Below, piece by piece: positions 46,129-56,919 of a stretch of DNA of 64,000 nucleotides; within the stretch, counting starts at the first letter, position 1; the number at the start of each line of letters is the position of its first letter. Under the pieces are notes generated by a model that saw nothing but the letters and a program-made list of their open reading frames with translations, was not told where the DNA came from and made no database searches. The position numbers and the translations under genes were made by a program. Location of the stretch: the NCBI GenBank assembly GCA_023678885.1, contig CM042966.1, forward strand, positions 22,396,028 through 22,460,027, given 5' to 3'. This stretch comes from Pogostemon cablin (taxonomy: Eukaryota > Streptophyta > Magnoliopsida > Lamiales > Lamiaceae).

Positions 46129-46684
46129 AGTATTACCGAGGCACTAGTGTTAAATCGAATGCATCTTTCTTGTAGGACTTTATTCTGAACCTTCCTCGTA
46201 TTTTCTCTATTTTATCCAGTAATAGGACTTTCAGTAATTCCCGCCTTCTTTGTAATCTACTATTTATGAATGAAGTATTTTTCTTCCTTATTAGTAAATC
46301 TCGCAAGAGTATTCTGGTGATTTACCTTCAATTTAGAACATAACCGCCATTTTTCTATCATGGGTTGTCACGTCTTTAGTCAGGTGCTACGTGGGTCAAT
46401 TTGGATCTTCCACCCTCCTTGGAAGTTGTGAAGTCTCTATATTCCAGCTGTCGGATCTTAGCCATTTTTGGTCTATTATTTTCAATGATGATACGTGTTG
46501 ACCTCCAATTTTGTCAGACAGTTTCTATTTTGGTTTTTCAAAATTTGAATCCTTTGTATCCTTCTCGTATATCCTTGTATTTTCCTTTAACTGCTTTCCC
46601 CCGATATTCTTGCAATTTCTAAAAATTTCCCTTGTCTCTCTTTTTCATTAAACCCTAATTCTTGAGTTCTTTGGTTAATAGAAG

Positions 46685-47880
46685 ATGTCTGGTAAAGGTA
46701 CTCCTCCTCAGCCTGATGTTCAGGAGGTGAACACTTCCGACACGACGCCGGTGGGCCGTGTGCGACTCGGCGTTCACAATTCCAATTGCCTCCGTAGGAT
46801 GCCACGTCCCAATTTGAGGGATTTGTCTACTTCTTCCTTCTTGGGTGGCAACCATGCTTCCTCTCTCTCTCTCCTGACCGGCAGTAGGTCCACGTTGTGT
46901 CGGCTGCGGGCGCTGGCGGTGTAAAAAATATTTGTCGACACGGAGTTAGGTGTCATTCTGCCTTTGAATATGGGGGATTACCTTCCAGTTCATTGCGATA
47001 TCGGTGATTTGGGGGTAGCTCTCCGAGGGATGGCTCAGCGGCTCGACTGGGTGCCACCCTCTAGGTTGTCCCCGGGGTGTTTGGAAGAACTCCACCGGTT
47101 ATATGGTAATCCCAATGTTACCTTTGAGCTTCCCCTAAACGATGTTCCCATCTCGGATCCCCCTCCAGGTTTTACTGCTTTTTACTATTCTCTTTTTCTT
47201 GCCGGTCTGCGTCTGCCTATCCCCCCTGTTATTGATCTGTTACTGCAGAGGTGGGATATGGCCATACGTCAGTTGTTGCCCTCTTCCTGGTTACGTTTGA
47301 TATCCAATATGTCACTGTGTCACGTGTTGGACCATACCATTTGAGACCCTTTCGAACTTGAGTTCCTTTTCTTTTATGCTCTATCTGGTCGTTCTGGGGG
47401 CTTCTACCATTTGCTTCCTCGCAATAATCATCATTTTGTTGGGGCTTCTGGCGTTATTGGTAGAAGTTGGGAGAAGGCTTGGTTCTGGTTGGGTGGTGAT
47501 TATCGTGTCCGTGTGAATAGTGCTCTCATGACTTTTCATACCCGATTTCTTCCGCTGAATAAGTGTATGATTCTTTCGGACTATTTCCTGCGATTCCTAA
47601 TGTTCTTTTTTTATACATATCGTACAGGTCCCCCTCGTCGTCCTCTTGCGCGGTTGAGTGATGGTTTTCGCCGTGTTTATGAGGTTTTATCTCACTGGGG
47701 GAATACTTACCGTGTCTTCCCATTGCTTTCAGAGCCCGTTCTAGTTTCGGCTGGGTTGTCTACTCTCAGCCGTAGCGCGACAACTGGTACTCTCTTATCT
47801 GATTCACTGGGTGTTCCCTTTGTTTGTTCCAGTTCCTTTTATTCTGTGCCTGACCTCTCTTCCTTGTTCTACAGGTGAGC
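46685..47880 (+). pseudogene. Gypsy-type putative transposase (PF04195-like), copy B
   Basis: From ATG 46685 the frame breaks at TAA 46922. The domain is carried by 46964-47344 (GFTAFYYSLFLAGLRLPIPP, VIDLLLQRWDMAIRQLLPSS) and 47350-47880 (GGFYHLLPRNNHHFVG, SWEKAWFWLGGDYRV). Aligned by eye with copy A (YYYLLPLHAN..., KGWKNPWFWV), it is a diverged relative, not a recent duplicate. A TGA at 47342 splits it. Confidence 0.55.
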
Positions 47881-48206
47881 TCCATGGTGCCCTGTCTCTG
47901 GTAGGGTCTACTGCTTCTGTGGCTGGCTCATTCTCCTTCTCATGATGAAGACGAAGAAATGGATGACCTATCTGTCGGGTCTGAAGACTTGAAACTTGGG
48001 GAAGATCTTTTGGTTGTACAGCTCACTGAAAATAGGGTCTTGTCCCCTTTATCTCCTCCTCGTGATCGGTTGCGGAATTCTCTTATTACCCCTCCTGGTT
48101 TTTCTTCTGTCGATGGTTAGGAATCTACCTGTACCTCATTGCTCGGAAAGCGAGGAAGAGACATTTATTAACATGTGGGCCTTCTCAGCCAGCTGGAACT
48201 AGCTTC

Positions 48207-48476
48207 ATGCCTCGTCCTTCCCCATCCATTAGTGAGTTCGACCTTCTTGCTAAAAGGTTAAGGGTGATAATTGCCTCGGCTCGTGCCTCCTTATCCCTTC
48301 CGTGTTCGTTGCATTCTTATCCTTGGTGTCCTTTTACAAATCTTCCCGTCGCTGAGACCGAAGGTGAAGGAAATCCCGAGGAGGATCCAAAAGAAGATCT
48401 CGAGGAGGATCCCAAAAAAGATCTTAAAGAGGATCCAGAGGAAGATCCAGAAGAGGATCCGGAGAAGGATCCCTAA
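48207..48476 (+). pseudogene. Copy B: Asp/Glu-Pro tandem repeat segment
   Basis: The frame ends in repeated EDP-type units such as EEDPKKDLKEDPEEDPE, encoded by ~12-bp GAGGATCCA(G/A)A(A/G) repeats at 48378-48474. Such low-complexity acidic repeats often expand by slippage. The segment joins the PF04195-like part to the coiled coil. Confidence 0.5.
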
Positions 48477-48500
48477 CTGAGGAAAGTTCCCGACCTTGAG

Positions 48501-49412
48501 GTGGGTAGTAGTTCCGAGGCTGAGGATTATGATATGATGGTTGGGCCTCGTGTGCAATCTGCTCCCGTGGCTGTTTCTGAGAGAGTGATTGATGCTAGTT
48601 CTGCTCCTCCTGATCCTCAAGTCATCTCGACAGTTTCTCCTATCAATCCGAACATTGCGGGTGTTGTCGCAACTACTGGTCCCTCTGACACCAATACCGA
48701 AGCCGCAAGGCTGGCAGCTGAGAGGGCTCGTGTTCGTGGCAAGAATATAGTTGAGGGAGATGATGAGCCTGATTTGTCCGAGCTGCAGGAGCTAGGGACG
48801 CAGGGTTTTGTTGCAGGTGCTTCTCATCGGGCTTCTCATCATGTTCCTCCGATTATAGTTCCTGGTTCTCTTTCCCAAAACTTTTCTGGTTTGGCCGTGA
48901 TGGCCGGAGCTGCTGTTTCTTCCCTTTCCTCTTCTCTGCACCTTATGGATCAATACTGTTTGTTCACCAGTCGGCTTGTTGACCGTTCTGAGGGGTCTTC
49001 CGCCAGTTTTGAGGAGAGATTGAATGCATTGGAGATCAAGAATGCTGAGATAACCTCTCTTCCTGCACATCAGAGAGAACGATTGGAGATTTCAGATTTC
49101 AAGATTGATGTAGGGCGGGCTACTCTCGAGTCCGTAGAGGTGAGTTTGACCAAGGCAGAGATTACCAGAGATGCTGCAAGAGTCGAAGCTGCCGAAACCC
49201 ATGCTAGTTTGGCCGAAGTCGAGGACCGTATTCGAGCCCTGGAGCAGCGCATTCCGCGTCCTGGCTCAGCAGAAGAGAGAGTTATCTGTGCCGAAGCCCA
49301 GTTAAAGGAAATAGAGGATAAGATGGCGAGCATCTTCTACTCCCTTAGCAGTCGAAAAAATATTGAAGTCCATTATTTCTTCCTTTTGTCGGTAGACTTC
49401 ATTCTCTCCTAA
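48501..49412 (+). CDS. Copy B: low-complexity and coiled-coil protein segment (303 aa), transposon-derived
   Basis: This is an open frame from ATG 48501 to TAA 49410. It runs through a Ser/Val/Pro-rich region, RLAAERARVRGKNIVEGDDE, a hydrophobic Ala/Ser stretch (AVMAGAAVSSLSSSLHLMD) and a long heptad-patterned helix (ERLNALEIKNAEITSL, SLTKAEITRDAARVEAAETH, RIRALEQRIPRPGSAEERV). The likely full product starts upstream in the PF04195-like domain. It may be expressed if upstream introns are spliced; no pol gene accompanies it. Confidence 0.5.
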   Translation: MGSSSEAEDYDMMVGPRVQSAPVAVSERVIDASSAPPDPQVISTVSPINPNIAGVVATTGPSDTNTEAARLAAERARVRGKNIVEGDDEPDLSELQELGTQGFVAGASHRASHHVPPIIVPGSLSQNFSGLAVMAGAAVSSLSSSLHLMDQYCLFTSRLVDRSEGSSASFEERLNALEIKNAEITSLPAHQRERLEISDFKIDVGRATLESVEVSLTKAEITRDAARVEAAETHASLAEVEDRIRALEQRIPRPGSAEERVICAEAQLKEIEDKMASIFYSLSSRKNIEVHYFFLLSVDFILS

Positions 49413-50560
49413 TCCCGGTGTTGCTTGGAATTGTACTTAATATGTCTGTGCATAGATTTTGGCTACTGATTTCCTCTATCTTTTTATTTTGTCTTTGTCT
49501 GGTAAACGTGCCCGCTGATATCCTTTCGGTTTGTGAACTTGATCATTTATGAGAAGTTGATTTACCCTTAATTCACTCGTGGTTGTCGGTGCACTTTGTT
49601 CTGCATTTGTCACTTGTTATGCGTCATTGTTTTGTTCACTTTCCACATAGATTCTTGTATACAACTTCTTAGACCCTTCGTTTTCGCTGAGCGTTCATGG
49701 TTCTGAAGCTCCGCCCGATACCGAGGTTCAAATCCTCTCCCTTGTTTCCGTTATCAGGTTTTACTTTGATTCCGAAGTTTAGCCTTTTGCTTCTAATTCG
49801 TGCCTCGGATTTTATCCCGTATTATACCTTCATGTCATTTCATGTGTTATTCCGAGGAGCTCATTTCCTTTGTTCCAACCCTGATCTTCCGATCTTCCTA
49901 TACATCTGCCATGTTTACATACTCGTGTTTATTCCCAACAATATCCTGAAGTCTATTTCATTTACTCTGAACCTTATATTCCGACCCTTATATATATCCG
50001 TTATATATATGTTTGCATCCCTTTTCGACGCTATTCCGAGGTCTGTTGCTACCTTCTCATTCTGGTTCTGCTATTTCAATTTTTATCCGAAATGTTCTAT
50101 TCCCATTATACTGAGGCTCCCTTGATTAGACTTTTAGTTCTAATCTGATACCTTGACTTTGGTTTTGACTGCCGAGCTCGATGCCTTGGCATCTTTGTTC
50201 CGATTTCCCATGAATCCAAACTCACGCCTTTTGTTCCTGTTCTGATCATGCCTTTTATTTCGGCATGCCTTCAATTTCTTTTTTTGGTTGTTTCCCTTCG
50301 GTATCTCTTATTCTTTAGTCTCGGTTATATTTTCGCCATTGTTATTTCATGATCCTTTTACTTATGCATGCAGTATTCTTTGTAAGCTTATGGGGTGATG
50401 TTTACATATTGATATCCCCAAAGACACTATATCCCAACAAATAAATACCCTTTACCATTTGTTATGAACATAATGACATCCTTAACCAGGGATTGATATT
50501 ATCAAAAAGATTTTCGTATAATTTGCATTTCCACATATTATGGCCTAATGCCTTGATTAA
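49413..50560. other. No gene recognised (remainder of the gypsy-type element)
   Basis: T-rich sequence with one 142-codon frame (49697-50125) that is hydrophobic, unstructured in composition and not recognised. No LTR copy of 41632-42518 was seen here. Confidence 0.45.
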
Positions 50561-50565
50561 AAGCT
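50561..50565. repeat. Target-site duplication AAGCT, left
   Basis: Identical to 63941-63945 at the other side of the element. Confidence 0.85.
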
Positions 50566-52270
50566 TGTTCTTAGTCGCATTTCTTGTAAAATGTTTAAGA
50601 GTAAGAGACTCTATCATCGAGTACACGAGTGATCAAGTACAAAATTTATAAGATTGTCGTCCCAACATAAAGTAAACTCATGGTTATATCTGGATTTTCC
50701 ATTGATTTATGCTTTGTAAGAATGATAGATTTGTTGTTTGGTATTTAAACTACTACTTATTGTTCTACTCAATTAACTAAGAATATGAACTAACATCGTA
50801 TTGGATCAAACAACAAACAAATGATGAATGAGATGGAGATAGAGTTCACTTAAGAAGATAGCAAGGCTAATCATAATCATGGTTAAGAATCTAGCTAGAT
50901 ATGCATAACTCTTGATGGTGAACTTCATTAATTTGTGGACTAACATCAATCACGTTTTTACCCTTAATTCCTATGGCCAAAGAAATTAAGTTCTCGACTC
51001 TTTTACAAGTCTAAATCTCCTAAGATTGTGCTTAATCTCAATTCCCTTAAGGTACTATGATCATAAGTTTGGTTCTTTTCACTAAATTTCTTAAGTGTCC
51101 ATCTATGAGTGTTCTAAGCATAAGAAGGGTATGACTTACCTCCCCTCACACTAACATGCATACTCACCTTAATATATGATTCAATTAAACATCTAATCAT
51201 AATATTAGAATGACCATCCAAACACTATGAATAGAAAATTTAATCACACATGTATTGAAATGAAACATGATTCATTAATCATAAAAGGAAGTCCAAAATT
51301 AACTCAATATAACATCTCAAATCCTACATATAGGACTAGCCACTATACATTGGGTTTCTATCAATACACTCAAAGGCTTGCTCCATTTGAGCCAAAATGA
51401 GAAGAAAATCAACAAATGAAAAGTAGATTGACTTCCTTTTCATGGAGAAACCTTCCTTCTCTTCAAAATGCTAACTTCTTCAATCCTTGATGCTTTTCTC
51501 TTCTCAAATGGTGGATTGATGGATTGTGGATGGAGTAATGGATGGATTGTTGAAGATCAAGTGAAATTGATGGATATAAAAGATGGAGATGAATCAAATA
51601 GATCTAGTGTGTGAAAATGTGGTGTGGAGTGTGTATAGCTGCTCTAATTATGATCTCCCCCTCTGAATTTCGCACAAGTCATCCTTTTATATCACTTAAG
51701 GGCCTTCTAGAAGCTTCCGAAACATTCTGAAAACTGCACTGACTTTTACACCTACACAGGCCGTGTAGCAGCGCACGGCTCGTGTAGTACACACCTAGTT
51801 CGGTATGCTGTATAAGCTTCCGGACACGGCTGAAGCTGCGCTACATGGCCTAGGTCATGGGCGTGTACCGTTTTCTGACGATATTGCATGGCTTCCTCTT
51901 ACAGGCCCGTGTTCTGCACACGGGGCGTGTACTATTGCACGGCTCGTGTGCCAGAACACGACCATCCTCCTGGGCTAGCTCGTCATTCTGATGACAGTAC
52001 ACGGCCACCTCGGACAGGCTCGTGTTCTGTACACGGCCCATGTCCGAGCGTGCCTTGTACTTCCGTCTCCGTTCTGTACACGGCCACCTCGGACAGGCTC
52101 GTGTCTTGACCTGTTTTGCACTTATTTAAGCTCATTTACACCATTCTATCAATCTAAACCACATTTCTCATAATTACAATAACTCCATCAAAAGTCACAC
52201 AAATACGGATAAAAACATCCGTAAATCACGAACAAAGACACTAAAACCTAGGTGAAAATGACAACGATCA
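50566..52270 (-). repeat. 3' LTR of the Athila-like element (1705 bp)
   Basis: TGTTCTTAGTCGC...GACAACGATCA. On the minus strand it has, in order, U3 with a GC-rich CACGGCCCGTGT-type cassette (51755-52110), a TATA box (GATATAAAAGG, ~51684-51694) and the rest. Compared with the other LTR it lacks ~40 bp near 51330 but has a duplicated GTTCTGTACACGGCCACCTC unit (near 52018 and 52072). Confidence 0.9.
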
Positions 52271-52290
52271 ACCCACCAAACTTAAAGTGT
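52271..52290 (-). promoter_or_regulatory. Polypurine tract (plus-strand primer), weak
   Basis: Directly inside the 3' LTR the minus strand reads TTTAAGTTTGGTGGGT, a G-rich tract interrupted by T. It shares CCAAACTTAAA (plus strand) with a better G-run at 56549-56571. Confidence 0.6.
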
Positions 52291-53927
52291 TGTTCATCCT
52301 CGAACAACAAAAAATGATAAACAAGAGGAATAATTTTCACCTAGAAAACACCTAACGAATGTAAACCACAACACATTACAAATTATAAGGACTACAAAAT
52401 CACATTAAGTGTCCCTACATTATTAAACTTATAACATTAAAGATTAACAAGTTCAATCTTAAGAATGAAAAAAGAGTAATCAATCCCCTTTCAATCCAAG
52501 TCTCTCATAGGATATCAAATTCACTCAACACTCTATGGAGTAGGGTTTTGAACATCACTCATCAACCGGTTAGGGTCGACTCACCATAGGCTTGCTCATG
52601 GACTATGTCCACAAGCCACCCTAATTTCAATAAGTCATCAAAAAGGTCTTTATCTTAGGATGTAATGTTTAGGCTCTTTGGTAAGGTAAGAAACTTTGGG
52701 TAATAGTGAGTATTCAAGTGTAGATAATCGAAGAGATGATTCTTTTCTCCAACTTCTTTACTTTCAAACTTCCTCCCTTTGTCAATTGATCAAAAGCACT
52801 AAATATTAACATACCATGGATGTGTTGAGCTTCTTTTGGATGGCATACTTCTTTTCTTTAACTTTTGAATCGTTTGAGCATATTTTATGATCGTGCTCAT
52901 TCTACACTTTTTTTGTTGAAGTTGCACTTACTTTTTAACTTGAGCTCTTTCATCCTCTTTCTTGATTCAACATTTCTTCCATTTACTTGCACATTTCTCC
53001 ATATCTTCCCTTATAAACCATCATCATCCTCAATTACCCACACGTAGGGTATATATATAAGGCTCAAGTGGATTTTCAAGGCTTGTATTGTGCTTATTTC
53101 ACAAAGAAAATGCTTATAGGCTCAAATTAGCTAACTAGGGATAGTGTTTTAGGTAAGGAAATTTATGGCTATGACTTCATTCAACAAGGATGACCTAAAA
53201 TCATGTCACAAATTTCAACCATTCGGGCTTCGTTCCTATAGTCCATGAGCAAGTTCTAGTTTGTCTAAGTACAACCGGTCCTCTCATCAAGAATTAACCA
53301 TGGAGGCACGATTGAGGCTAAACTCTCACAAGCTTTTGCTTAGACCAAAAGAAACTTAATTACCCTTCATACTTCTCAAAATTGAACAAATTATGTAATT
53401 CATGTCACAATTTCAATAAGTAGAAAATATTAATATGCTTGCCATCCCTCATCACAAACAATGTATCATAGCTCATATTCAAAATTACTCAACACATTCC
53501 TAAAAATATACCACCAATCTATCCCGACAAGAATACAAAAAGAACACAAACATAACACAAAATCAAAAACATGCCAAACAAAAAACATAACAAAAACACA
53601 TAACATGCATGAACAAGATCATCCATCTTAAGATATCAAAGCAGATCAATTCTCATCCACAACAAATAAGATCAAATTCCCATCACATCCAAATATTGAA
53701 TATCAAACCAAAATACCAAAAATAACAAAAAGAAAATCGTATAAAACAGAAAACAAAATCCCAAAGTAAGGAAAACCTTCCAAAAATAAACAATTTAAGT
53801 ACAATACAATCCGAATCTAACAAATCAAATCAAATGTCTAATCATAACTTGAATGAACTAATGAAAGTGTCTAGCACTCAAAGTACTCCCTTCATGGCTC
53901 TGGAGGTGGAGGCGGATGATAGGTATT
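52291..53927. other. Non-coding 3' internal region of the Athila-like element
   Basis: AT-rich sequence between the env-position ORF and the 3' LTR. No coding region is supported; short plus-strand frames (such as 52865-53047) lack any family features. Confidence 0.55.
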
Positions 53928-55237
53928 CTATGGAATGTATGCACGAGGAGATCCGGGGAACTGGAAGTTGAACATCATCGTTATCATCTCCTCCATGTTT
54001 TTGGAGTGCACCCGCGACTGCTCCTCATAATACTCCTTCCGACGCTGTCCAGCTCTCAACTCCTGAATATGCTCTACCTGCTGAGGTGGTGCATCCTGCT
54101 CATCTCCTTCCATAGGCACTGGCTCCGCGCTCAAATTGGCTAGCTCGAGGTTCTCCTCAACCTTCATCTGTCTGAGAACCTCTTCCACTTCATCTTTGTT
54201 TTTCCTATAAAAGGCTCTCACAACCCTAGAGTGATTAACACTAGCCATTGTCAAATTAGCAAACTTCCTTCGAGTATACACTGTAGTGAGCTCTGGAGCT
54301 GGCAAAGGAAATGAAGCTCCCTTTTCTTGCCTCAGACAGTACTGATCCCCCGCTATAGACAAAAACTCCATTCTTATCAACTGCTGATAGTTCAAGCCAT
54401 CACTCACCATTTTGTTTTCCATTCCTGCAAGATTTATTCCCAAGCCTTGAGCAATCATGGTAAATATACCTCCCAACATCAACCCTTGAGAAGTCTGTCT
54501 CTTGGCAACTCTCTTCGCATGTTGCATAAAATGTGCTGCAACATTCATTGGTAACTCATTGTAGATGCAGAACATTATATACAATTGTTTCTCTCCTACA
54601 GCTCCACTCTTGAATCTCCCTAAGATGGTGTTCGAAACAATCTTCTCTAGGTATCTCATCACTGGGTTCTGAATTGCAGTTCCCTTTTAAGCAATAGGAA
54701 CATACCCTGCCCGTTCTGTCCTGTCATTCACCAATTTCTTCCACCATTCCTCCTGATTGAATCCACCTCCTTCATAAAAGTTATGATGGTTCTCGCATGG
54801 TGGGCACCCAAAGAGTTCATTCAATATGGGCAAAGGAATCTTTTCTCTCTTCACGTTATCCAGTTGGAATGTCACTGAAATAGGAAAACTATTCCGATCA
54901 TTCTTCACTTGAAAGGTGCTCATGAACTCAGCAATTAGATGGTAATAAGTAGGTGGCCTTTTGTCAAAGAAAGCTTCCATATGTTCAACTTCCTCAAATC
55001 TTCCTCAATGCCTAACCCTCTCATTATTTATGTATCTTGGAATCGAGTTGGTTTGATCTTCGGAGCAAGTGTTTGCCAACAGAGCACATACTTACCCCAA
55101 TAGTCTTCAAATTCCACCCCAAAATAATCCGGATGGACCCCTTCTTCCATTAGCTGAGCATCCAAATTAGCCAACTCTCTTGGATCGGTAATGACGATGA
55201 AATCCTCATTTCTTGGTCTAACTCTCCTCTCGGCCAT
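53928..55237 (-). pseudogene. ATHILA ORF-like gene in the env position
   Basis: Three minus-strand frames carry one protein: 55237-55028 (starts AERRVRPRNEDFIVITDPR), 54980-54687 (FDKRPPTYYHLIAEFMSTFQ, PILNELFGCPP) and 54662-53928 (MRYLEKIVSNTILGRFKSG, QGLMLGGIFTMIAQGLGI, then an acidic, Gln-rich tail). The wording matches the ATHILA ORF family (PF03078). It lies after pol, where env sits in Athila elements; I see no convincing fusion peptide. Function is unknown. The ATG at 55237 follows a good AG splice acceptor. Stops and shifts at ~55030 and ~54680 break the frame. Confidence 0.72.
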
Positions 55238-55888
55238 CTACAATTTACAACAATGCTCAACTCATATTTAATTTCATCATTAAAAATATTAATGCACTTA
55301 GTTTAAATTCCACCCTAGTCATTCAACTAAGTGTGAAATATACTATGCATCAACATTACACATTCACATCATTATACCTCCAAAATTCACCACAACATTC
55401 ACTTTACCATCATTCCTCTCAACTAACCATGAATTCATCTCAATTCTTATTATACTTACACACATGAATTCCAAATTATACCATCACCAATCACTATGCA
55501 CATATGATCTCAAATTTAGCCAAAATTCTCTCTTAGACATTTCATCGAACACTTGGCATGCACAATTTTTCAATACAATTTCAAAACAACGTTCAAATGG
55601 CCTCATGCCCAAATCCTCAACATCTAAGATTATTTCTTCAAAATTTAAGCATTATACATTCATGTTAATTCCATTTTCACAACACATGCATCCAAGTTCA
55701 TCATTTTCACAAATTCCCTAATTCAACTTCTCATGAACCCTAATTTCATTCTCAATTCAAAAATCAAATTAACACATGTATGTTTACCAATCAATAACTC
55801 ATTCAAAACTCACAATATCACCAAGCCCATATATCAATGTATTCAATTTCTATCAAAATTGAAAAGTTAGGGTTCAAATAATTCATAC
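55238..55888 (-). other. Possible intron before the env-position ORF
   Basis: On the minus strand AAAG|GTATGAATTA (55888) and TGTAAATTGTAG|ATGGCC (55238) make a plausible 651-bp intron ending one base before the ATG. The interior is AT-rich with no ORF. This is a prediction only. Confidence 0.4.
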
Positions 55889-55977
55889 CTTTCAAACTTG
55901 GATGTGGAGAAATGTTCTTGGTGTTCACAATTGATGAAACTCACCCTCAATCTCTCAATACTAACCTTTGTGTGTCG

Positions 55978-56330
55978 ATTTATACTCAATGAGAAGGATT
56001 TGGTATGATAGAAGTGCGTACAGACGAGATGTTGTGTGTGGAAGTGAGTACAGATCGGCCCTTTTAAAAACTGGCTTCGAACCCTGCACGGCTCGTGTAG
56101 CGCTACACGGCCTCAAGTGTATCCGTGTAGCGTTTTCTGATATTAGAACACGCCCACGCGTTACAAGGCCATGCTCTGCACACGGCCCGTGTTCCTCATC
56201 TTCTGCACGGCTCAAGCTCTGAGCTCGCCCAAGACCCTAGTCGAGTAGCCTCTTATGGGGTCAGTACACGGCCAGTCCTTACAGGCCGTGTACTGAACAC
56301 GGCTCGTGTTTTTTGCTCTTCTCATACACT
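55978..56330 (-). promoter_or_regulatory. Internal LTR-like promoter: GC cassette plus TATA box
   Basis: Minus-strand order: repeated CACGGC(C/T)CGTGT-type palindromes (56320-56080, e.g. GTACACGGCC/GGCCGTGTAC), then TATAAAT (55984-55978). Shared phrases with the LTR include GCACGGCTCGTGTAG and CGTGTAGCGTTTTCTGA (plus strand). It lies between pol and the env-position ORF, so it could start a separate transcript for that ORF. Confidence 0.5.
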
Positions 56331-56548
56331 CTATTCATGCTTAAAAATACTTCAAAACATTATTCACACCACAATATGATCAAACAATGGATTATCATGT
56401 ACTTAAACACCACCAAACATACCAAAACAATCCTAACTCATGAGAAAATTTTCAAAATTTACCTATTTTTCCACAAGACAATATAGCAACAACACACATG
56501 ATTCATCACACACTAAAGCATAAACAAGGTATAAGTCACTCCATGCAC

Positions 56549-56571
56549 TCTCCCCCCAAACTTAAATCGAA
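56549..56571 (-). promoter_or_regulatory. PPT-like G-run, internal copy 1
   Basis: Minus strand TTTAAGTTTGGGGGGAGAG; purer than the PPT beside the 3' LTR and sharing its flank. Confidence 0.5.
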
Positions 56572-56712
56572 ACAAGTTGAGAATTAAGTTTGTAAAAAAA
56601 ATGGTGAGACATACCCTTGTCATTTCCACCAATTCTTCATGAACTTGCCTCATGATGACTCATGTGCAGTTTTTTACAATCCACGTATAATTAAATATGT
56701 CCACCACGCAAC

Positions 56713-56730
56713 CTCCCCCCCAAAATTAAG
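56713..56730 (-). promoter_or_regulatory. PPT-like G-run, internal copy 2
   Basis: Minus strand CTTAATTTTGGGGGGGAGG, ~190 bp after the integrase stop in sense order and ~150 bp before copy 1. Confidence 0.45.
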
Positions 56731-56919
56731 TTAACACAAGTGTTAAAATTTAAGTTTGAAAAGAGTGGTGTCGCATACATCAACATTTCACCTTTATCAC
56801 CCTTGTATTTCATCATATTCACTTTTCTCCATGAACTTCACCACCTACATACCAAATCTACAAGAAAACTATTAAACAAAAAGAAAATAAAATCTACACT
56901 ACTACACAATCAAAGAGGT

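Noticed and set aside
49697..50125. 142-residue ORF as a membrane protein gene
   Set aside because: Hydrophobicity follows from T-rich DNA; there is no motif, promoter or conserved wording.
51755..52110. CRISPR-like or other spaced repeat array in the LTR
   Set aside because: The repeats are irregular palindromes without constant spacers, in a plant LTR.
55968..56222. Two overlapping ORFs (one per strand) in the GC cassette
   Set aside because: Palindromic GC-rich DNA opens frames on both strands; they mirror each other and are not protein-like.
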